A stretch of DNA of 64,000 bases, taken from Branchiostoma floridae. Taxonomy: Eukaryota > Chordata > Leptocardii > Amphioxiformes > Branchiostomatidae. Of the stretch, positions 56,825 to 64,000 are shown piece by piece. The DNA is taken from assembly GCF_000003815.2 (NCBI RefSeq), contig NW_023365777.1, forward strand, positions 170,855 through 234,854, read 5' to 3'. The notes under the pieces are model-generated. The model saw nothing but the letters and a program-made list of their open reading frames with translations, had not been told where the DNA came from and ran no database searches. The position numbers were made by a program, and so were the translations under genes. Numbering within the stretch: the first letter of the stretch is position 1; every line of letters begins with the position of its first letter.

Positions 56825-59050
56825 ATTATAAGCTCTGTTTGGAAGGGGAGGGGGGGGGGGAGAAGTACTGTGGTAAAGACCTTGGGGAAGATGCAGCCCA
56901 GGATGGCCATAGCGCTGGTAGCCGAGATGTCATTGGTCAATTTTGGGGGTGAATAGTTCTTGGTTCAAGAGGGCAACGAGTAAATGGTAATGGGCGATTG
57001 GTAGTCATTGGATGGAATTGAACAACTAGTCCGGGCAATGCAACTTAGTCTAGGCGCTGGCGACTGGCCAGGGTGGGGGCAAGTGGAAAATGAAGACATC
57101 AATGAGGGCACGAGGCAATTTTGAGTGAATGAGTGGCAATTCAATGAGGGACAAAGGGAGTTAATACGGATATAGTTCATGAGCAAGTTTGATGTGGGGA
57201 CATGGGACTGAGAAATCATTTGTCAATAAAGAGAGACATGAAGTGGTGAGTGGCTAAAGTTATATATAAGTGGATGTGAAGGGAGGGGGGCAGGAGCATG
57301 CTGTCCAGGTGAATTGCCTGCAATAAAGAGTACTGCAAATCTCAAAACATTTGAAATGGTTTTACTTTTGTAGTGATTTAGAATTTCTTGATACTGTGAT
57401 TATGTCTCCTTTGTATGACTACTGTACTACTGTAACAGTAACAGAGTTGTTTGCAAACACCTTCAAAACCTACGTGTAGTGCTCGGGAGTAAATAGGTTT
57501 ATTTTCAGCAATATCTCTGCGTCATGTCATCTTGATGTAATGGTTTATTCTTTTATTCTAAAAAATACACAGCATTGCAGTGCACAGAGCTCATGCACTG
57601 AATTGGACTGGTATACAAATATTCTTATATTCGATTATGAATCCAATGATAGCCTTACCGGTATATGTTCATCTGGGGTTCCACAAGGATGAATCCTTGA
57701 CCCACTGTACAATGTACTTTATGCAATTTTGCACTGTATGCTGGACAACACTTAGATATTCAAATTAGGTCATATTATTAACCTTTAAAAGTCTGCAAAC
57801 CTGCATCAACTAAATATTGCAAGACTACGTATGAAGGAAGTTACATGTCAGTATACACCTCCCAGCAACAACTTAAAGTTATTAAACCCTTCAAGTTGGT
57901 AACAGTAGTATGTCAATATTTACAACTGCTAGTAACTTCAATTGACATTCATCTACCAAGTAATATATTATATGCATCCATTACTTTGAAAAACTGTGTG
58001 TTCGGGAAATATGAATGCACAGTTTAGATATGCAGGAGTGCATTATACATGGGGACATTGCATTGGAGATCTCTTTATGCACATTTTTTCAGTGACATAT
58101 GTGACCAGGCAGAAGTATGTTATATGTATATGTAGTAGATGTTAGCTCCGAGTTCACATTGACAGTATATCAAATGAAAGAAAGACCACTGGCATAAATT
58201 CAGAATATGCTGCTTAAAGCTTGCCCTAGTAACCTCCACAGCAAGGCACTCTATAATCACTCAGAACATACTTGTGATATACAGTGTGTGGGGGGGGGGG
58301 GGTGTCTTTACCCATTGAAATTTATGAGATAACTGAAGAGGCTAGAAAGGGTAATTCTTGGGGCTTGTGCAGTGATATCTAGTGAGTTTGTCCATCAACA
58401 CATTGTTGGTAACCCTGGAGTCAGAGCAAAGTCATACTTCAGCATGTCTGTTGGTTAGACACCCACACTTAGCCTGAAAAGAATGATCAATGACTCATCT
58501 TTTGATAGGGCTGTTATGGACTGTGTCTGTTTCTTACTAAATTCAAATCCTTTAAAAAAATGCATGAAATATTACTCCAGAGGTTTGAAAGTTCATGTCT
58601 TGAATCCCCCTAGAAAGCAAGCTCCATAGTCCCCCAAACGTAGAGAACGTCATGTACAGCAAATGTTGTTGTTTTTTATTTTTTTGATTTAATTCTATTT
58701 GAACTTAAAGACAAAAATAGATACATGACAATGAAATATGAAAGAACATATATAACAGTGCTGTCGGAAACATCTACAAAACGTACTCTGTTGATTGAGT
58801 AACTCTTGTGTAGAGAATCTCTTTACCTGGATGTCTAACCCCCATTGACGAACATTTCTTTGTGATGACATTATAACATCATCTGTAAATAACTTGCCGA
58901 AGACTTCTACCCTGGCTGCTTTGAGGCACCCGATATATAACTCTCTCTAAGCTTAAGTGGTCACCAGGATACCTGCACAGCAGTGCTGTGGAATGACAAG
59001 GACATACATGTACAGTGGACATGACCAATTACTACCTCCTGTAGATGTTG
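56825..59050. other. Gene-free AT-rich stretch
   Basis: It contains only homopolymer G runs (56843-56862, 58288-58301) and a GTCTAACCCCCATTGACG block near 58835 shared with 7440 and 9905. Confidence 0.45.
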
Positions 59051-59059
59051 CATTGTGAA

Positions 59060-59215
59060 ATGGAGGTATTGTGTCTGTGTGTCTGTTTCTACTTATATTG
59101 AGCAGCAATAACCTTAGAAGCTAAATAAATTGTGATGATATTTGGGAGGTCTTGGAAAGTCAAAGATAAAGGTTGATTACACACCGCCTGGCAGCTGTCC
59201 ATGGTACTGCAGCAG
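59060..59215 (-). repeat. CTGCTGCAGTACC dispersed family, reverse copy
   Basis: GTGTCTGTGTGTCTGTTTCT, ATTGTGATGATATTTGGGAG and CCATGGTACTGCAGCAGAA are the complement, in reversed order, of the plus-strand copies. Confidence 0.5.
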
Positions 59216-59455
59216 AATTTCCATGTGTTGTATATTTTGTTCTGGTTCCTCGCGTAACAAATGAGTCAGCTGCGTGGTGGGGAAATACTGGCCAGGTGCC
59301 AGACACCCAACTAACTAGGATGCTGTGAAAATTATATATCAACAATAAACTGTTATCCATTAGGGCTCACTTCCTCAGTCATTTGTAGTGAATTGCATGG
59401 CACGCGGCTTGCATATTTGTATACCAGTTGATATTTCAAGCATGAGTCATGACTA

Positions 59456-59665
59456 ACTGTAAATGCAGAAACTTTCGTTGTGGTTTAATGTTTGCAGTTT
59501 TCATGGTGGCCATTTCACCGCAAACTTAAAACCACCTCAAACATTTTTTTACGGCAGTAAGAGACTACAGTGCATGGTGTTACCACGAACTTAAAACCAA
59601 CGCGAAAAGTCCCTTTTCCCGCTACCGCGAAATTAAATCACTGCAAACTTAAATGCATTTACAGT
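59456..59665 (-). mobile_element. ACTGTAAATGCA MITE, complete copy
   Basis: ACTGTAAATGCA at 59456 is inverted at the right as TGCATTTACAGT. Inside are TTTCGTTGTGGTTTAATGTT, CACCGCAAACTTAAAACCAC and CCCGCTACCGCGAAATTAAA. It is the reverse of the 15411 copy. Confidence 0.75.
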
Positions 59666-59666
59666 A

Positions 59667-59877
59667 CTTTTCAACAGAGGTTAGGCTTCGGCTGTTTTTT
59701 AAAAAGTTTTTATGCATTTTTGACAGGTTCTATATTGTACTGTTTGTACCATTTTCTTTCTGTCTTGAAGCCACGAGACATAAAGAAAACAGTGAGAAAT
59801 AGAAAGTCCAATAAAAATGCATAAAAACTTTTTTTAAATACATAAACACAGCTGGAGCCTAACTTCTGCTTGAAGAG
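59667..59877. mobile_element. 211-bp foldback MITE with TA target duplication
   Basis: CTTTTCAACAGAGGTTAGGC pairs with the complement of CTCTTCAAGCAGAAGTTAGG. Pairing continues through GGCTGT and AAAAAGTTTTTATGCATTTT. TA flanks both ends (59665-59666, 59878-59879). It abuts the preceding MITE directly. A solo end is at 26388-26412 beside the LRR gene. Confidence 0.7.
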
Positions 59878-59879
59878 TA

Positions 59880-61990
59880 ATGATTTACTGTGTCACAAAA
59901 ACTCATAATCATATTTAGGAATTGTCAGTATCGTACACCCCTGTTTATTGTACTAATGGTAATAACACTATGGTTGCTTTATCATTATATTACTTACTCA
60001 ATGCATTCATTGCAAACTGTGACACTGTTAACCCAGTCATCTATTTTTGAGCAAAGGTTTGCGTAGATGAGCAAACAAGTTAACACAGCTGTTTATAAAA
60101 TACTAACAGTCACAAACCATAACTTAAATATGCTAGTCAATGAACTTCAGATCATAATGCCCATATGTTATCACATACATAGCTGTTAATAAGACATGAT
60201 CTTCTTGCATATGATCAATTTTATATTCGATATAAAATGTCATAAGAGAAGAGCCAGAAATCAATGTAACTCAAGGTACACAAAGGACAATTTTTTTTTC
60301 TTGTTAAAATTTGCACAATGAAAGATGGCCTATAGCATTACAAAGCATAATGGTTGACAAAAGAGCACATTCTAGTTCATCAGACACCTTAACAGTTATC
60401 TATGCAAAATCACTATTCAAACTGACCAATGCACTATTCCAAATTCTAACAAACAAGCTATCACAGATTTTTATTGCCTATTAAACTTTACCTTCAATTT
60501 TGCAATAGAGGGGGAGACACAACATGTTGTCTCCCCAAAATAAACAAAATATACAAGTAGTTAGAGACAAAATTGTATTAACAGTAACAAACGCAATCAA
60601 AATTCAAAACACAGGTATGTGCATTGTTTTGTACTAAACAGGTGTGTGTCCACCTGTATTCACAAGATTCACCATACCCAACAGGTGCATGATGCAGGTG
60701 CTGCGTGTTTGTGCGAAGTTGTCCGCCGACACTTTATGAGGATGATTCCGCACCGATCCCTGCATAATCCGCTGTCCTTTGAGGGTTCACCCGATCTTTC
60801 GACCTGCTCAAGTACTGTGCGGTGCCAATATACTGCAGACATGTAGTCCCGGCCTGAGGCACAAACAGATTAATGCTTTGTTTCTGGAATCCAGGCCATA
60901 TGATTTCAACCTTCCTACTTACATATTGTTTTATCACTTTGTTGCATAGTGGGTACCAGTTTCACAGCTTTAACCTGAAAAGGCACAGGAAATATAATGG
61001 TACATTAATGAAGTCATGCATTTTAGGAAGTTGTTTTATTTACGGGCTGAATACATTTTGTTTAAAAGTAAAACAGGACGTTATCCAAGCTGTTTACATT
61101 AGATAAGCCACATGCCACTCTCTAGATATTGTAGAAGATTGCACACTTGATAAAGCTAATATTGGTAATATTAGAGGGTCGATGGGGTTTCCGATGAACA
61201 TGCGAGTGCATTGAGGATGCCTTCTATAATTTCTGTCGGGCCGGGGCACTGGAGCGTAGCTGCCAGGCGTTATGAAAAAGAAGTGAAGTGAACAGCAATG
61301 TGGAAATTGAGCATCGCCTGGCCAATAAATGTCAAAGTGTTGGGCGTCTCCACGGGGCATGCTGATGAGCCGGGCTGGTTCGTCTCCTGCCGGCGGGTAC
61401 GTGTGCACACATCGCCGCCTCTCTTCGGGTGCCGTCCGCGTCTTAAATTCTCAAACAATTAACTGCTTTGGGTATAAATGCTTGTCACTGTGAATAAGAA
61501 GTTACAGAAAGTACAGAAATTTGCGTACGTTGAACTACAAACTTTAATTATACAAAAGATACAAAATTTATATTTAAAGGTACAATTTGAATATAAAGTT
61601 TATTGATTAGAGAGAGATAGAAAAAAAGAGAGATAGTTTACGGCGCCTTCTTCGTTATTTTTGGGGTTGGATGCTAGCTACCCCCGACGGTTATCTTAAA
61701 ATTTTATTTCGTGTAGGTTTGTGGAAAGAAGTTTTGGGCGGATTTAGCGATTTGTAGCGTTCTTCCCTTTGCCTCGGGCTCCCTTTTATCACCCTTCTCC
61801 ACTCTCAAGAAAAAATCCCGGGTGTATTGGAGTCTTAGAAAATGTTAGGAAAAGACCTTGTTGTCTTGTTTCCTGTCTTCCATGGTATATGGGACAAGAT
61901 CCGGTCATCCCGAGGGCTTGGCGCCCCGCAGAGTTGTCGATTTCTGTTGGTCCGAAAAGAAACCGTGTCAATAAAGTCTCGTGCATAAGT
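59880..61990. other. Gene-free stretch
   Basis: AT-rich to about 60600. Unique GC-richer blocks follow at 60700-60850 and 61170-61450. A GAGAGATAG-rich simple stretch is at 61610-61640. No gene is recognised. Confidence 0.4.
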
Positions 61991-61999
61991 GATGTCTAG

Positions 62000-63694
62000 T
62001 TACGAAGTAATGGAGGGGTCCCCCGGAGAGAGTGTGGCGGTTCCGGAAGGAGGTTCAGGGAACCGTGAAATTGTGTTATGAATGAAGTGAGGAAGTAGCC
62101 CGTAGAAAAGTGGACGCAGCCCCCCGACGCCAAATCGCCATATTCCAGCTGTCTTAACCACCGTGCTCCCCAGTGATGGATGGATGGAAAAATCACTTGA
62201 GGCTGGCCACTGGCTGTAACAGTAACGTATGGTGGCTTTTACCAGTCAGTAACAGGCCACAGAGGAATTAACGCTAAATCAAGTGTCGTTTGTCGGGGCG
62301 TGGCCCGAAGGTAGCGCCGTCCACGGTGCTGACTTTTGTACTGCTTTGCAAACTCTGCTATTCCCCCTCTCCCGTTTGGTACACCCGCATTCTTTTCTAA
62401 TATTCATCATATTCAGTATGATATGATATTTCAACCGACACGTAAGAAATTATACCATCTCCTTAATTCTTAGCCGTTCGATTCACTGTGGGCCTGTTGC
62501 CCGGAGTGGAAACCGCGAACTCCCACCGTCCATATATTACCGTCCATTGACATTATAATAACTCCAGGGCATGACAGGATGAAAAATGGATTATAAATGC
62601 CACCACCCCTTACGACTTGATTTATCATAATTTTAATTGCACTTCAACTTTTACAACTAACGATCTGTAATGCGTTATTAATGGACTACCTGTAGCCCGG
62701 CCTGCGCTCAATAAGCTTGCCCAGTGCTGAGCGCAGAAGGCGTTTGGTGCAGCTCGGCGGAGGCGGGTTCACTCTGACAACGCGGGGGCGCTTCACCATT
62801 GACTCACCCACAGCCGATACCTCTACATACACTCTTGTGTAGCAGCTAGCGGCGACAGCGGGTACTTTGGCGGGCGCTGATCGGGTGCCAAGAAGGTTTC
62901 TATTTTGCAGGCCACAAAAACCCGCTGGGTTATCACACAGCACAGCGCCGGCGCCCAATCCCGAATTTGCTGCTATTTCGCAGGGTCGGCTTCCCGACCT
63001 GACGTCCCCAGGGGAGCGACCCCAGAGGGCGACACTACCAGCGGGGATTTCAACCGGACTGCCGGCAACTCCCTCCTCGGATCGTCTCGGGATTGTTTCT
63101 GCATCAGACGATAATTGAATACCGAATTACCTCATCTTCTCGAAGTGTTACGCTAGAAAAGTGAGTAAGAGAGATAGAGGGGTGTTTTGCTTTGCGACGC
63201 TGTAGCTGTGGAGGTGTAAAGCAAAAAATCACGTCCTCTTCACGTTGTGCACCGTGTACACTGTACTGACGTATACCCTTCTTTCCTTCCTGGGCCCATT
63301 GGCGTATCTTGGCACGCTAGGTGACGGCACGTATACACCGGAGGCGACTCACACGCCAAGGTAACGGCCTACTCCAGACGGGAGGCATCACCACAAGGGA
63401 CCCCAGGCACGGACGCACATACTAGCTCTGCACAGAGCCTGGTGTGATTATTCACAACACATCTCTTCCCCGAGACCTAACCAACGTTGTACTGACACCC
63501 CGGCTCTAAGGCTCTAACGAACAGCCACAGGAACACATCTTCACTGTGGGATTTTTACAGCAGCCTGCTATCTGCGATCGGCTTCCCGGGGACTCGCTAT
63601 GCCAATCACCTGCCATCGTGAGTGTTTCTTGTTGGGCTTTCGTCACATTCACGGATAGCAACTGCATGATTTGTGGGTGTGAGAAACGGTAAAG
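62000..63694 (+). promoter_or_regulatory. GC/CpG-rich block ending in a strong splice donor; possible promoter and first exon
   Basis: Composition rises sharply (CpG-rich at 62680-63110 and 63290-63600). At 63695 there is an excellent donor, AAAG|GTAAGTG, on the plus strand, and a second candidate, GCAGG|GTAAGTAG, near 63930. No start codon with a family signature precedes either, so it would be a 5' UTR exon of a gene to the right. Open frames inside resemble no known protein. Confidence 0.3.
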
Positions 63695-64000
63695 GTAAGT
63701 GCGTTTTTTTTACCATCTTCAATGCAGAAGGAGTAATGATAAAACAAGGGCTTGTATATGCGATATCGTTTGTATAATGTATATATTCACTGTGATGATA
63801 TATATACACATGTATTCACCATGAGCCCCCCACCCCCATCTAGTAGTAATGCAAGCGGTATAAGCTGTGTTTATGTCCAATGTTACAAATCCCAGACCTT
63901 TTCATGTATAGCAGGAGTCTTGCCGCAGGGTAAGTAGTTGCTGTGCTTCTTGGGGAAATTCATTCCCCCTTGACAGTTTTTCTGCATATTTTGTGTGTGC

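Noticed and set aside
56458-56940. 160-codon minus-strand frame
   Set aside because: Translation of a degenerate minisatellite (repeated MQGLYTT-like peptides).
62686-63118. Opposing 83-90-codon frames in CpG-rich DNA
   Set aside because: High GC lowers stop frequency; neither frame resembles a known protein.

Overview
The window reads as an animal genome: intron-rich genes with GT-AG splicing, two deeply conserved nuclear genes, many short non-autonomous DNA transposons, tRNA-derived SINEs and minisatellites, and one run of Ns. Protein similarity, intron density and gene order fit an invertebrate deuterostome, most likely an amphioxus (Branchiostoma). The species is an inference, because no species-specific marker was tested.

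Left end (1-16.3 kb). This holds two complete or nearly complete genes in convergent orientation. ALKBH1 (+), an Fe(II)/2-oxoglutarate dioxygenase, enters from the left edge and stops at 6082. SNW1/SKIP (-), a spliceosome and transcription co-regulator, runs from 16197 down to 7636 in 12 coding exons; its reading frame can be followed across every junction for 543 residues. Possible poly(A) signals of the two genes overlap. A GC-rich TATA-less promoter with CRE, ETS and E-box motifs lies just upstream of SNW1. The same two genes are close neighbours in human (14q24.3), so this is a conserved block.

Middle (16.3-28.3 kb). This part is mostly repeats: nested terminal-inverted-repeat (TIR) elements, a 245-bp foldback, a 59-bp minisatellite, a mis-assembled low-quality segment (about 20.34-20.96 kb), a 393-bp MITE with perfect 31-bp TIRs, and a strong CTCF-like motif. 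The third gene, a single-exon leucine-rich-repeat transmembrane protein (-), lies at 26446-28131. Its cytoplasmic tail holds six copies of an 18-residue repeat.

Right part (28.3-64 kb). I find no convincing protein-coding gene. It is AT-rich intergenic DNA with dispersed repeats, a 1.4-kb array of 26-bp units, SINEs, MITEs and several GC-richer blocks that could be regulatory. At 62-63.7 kb a GC-rich block ends in a strong splice donor and may be the first exon of a gene beyond the window.

Mobile DNA. Three TSD/TIR classes recur. TAGCCT-ended elements have 9-bp duplications (three copies; one duplicated the 5' splice site of an ALKBH1 exon). CAG-ended elements have 5-6-bp duplications (five copies, plus one without a clear duplication). 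TA-duplicating MITEs form the third class.
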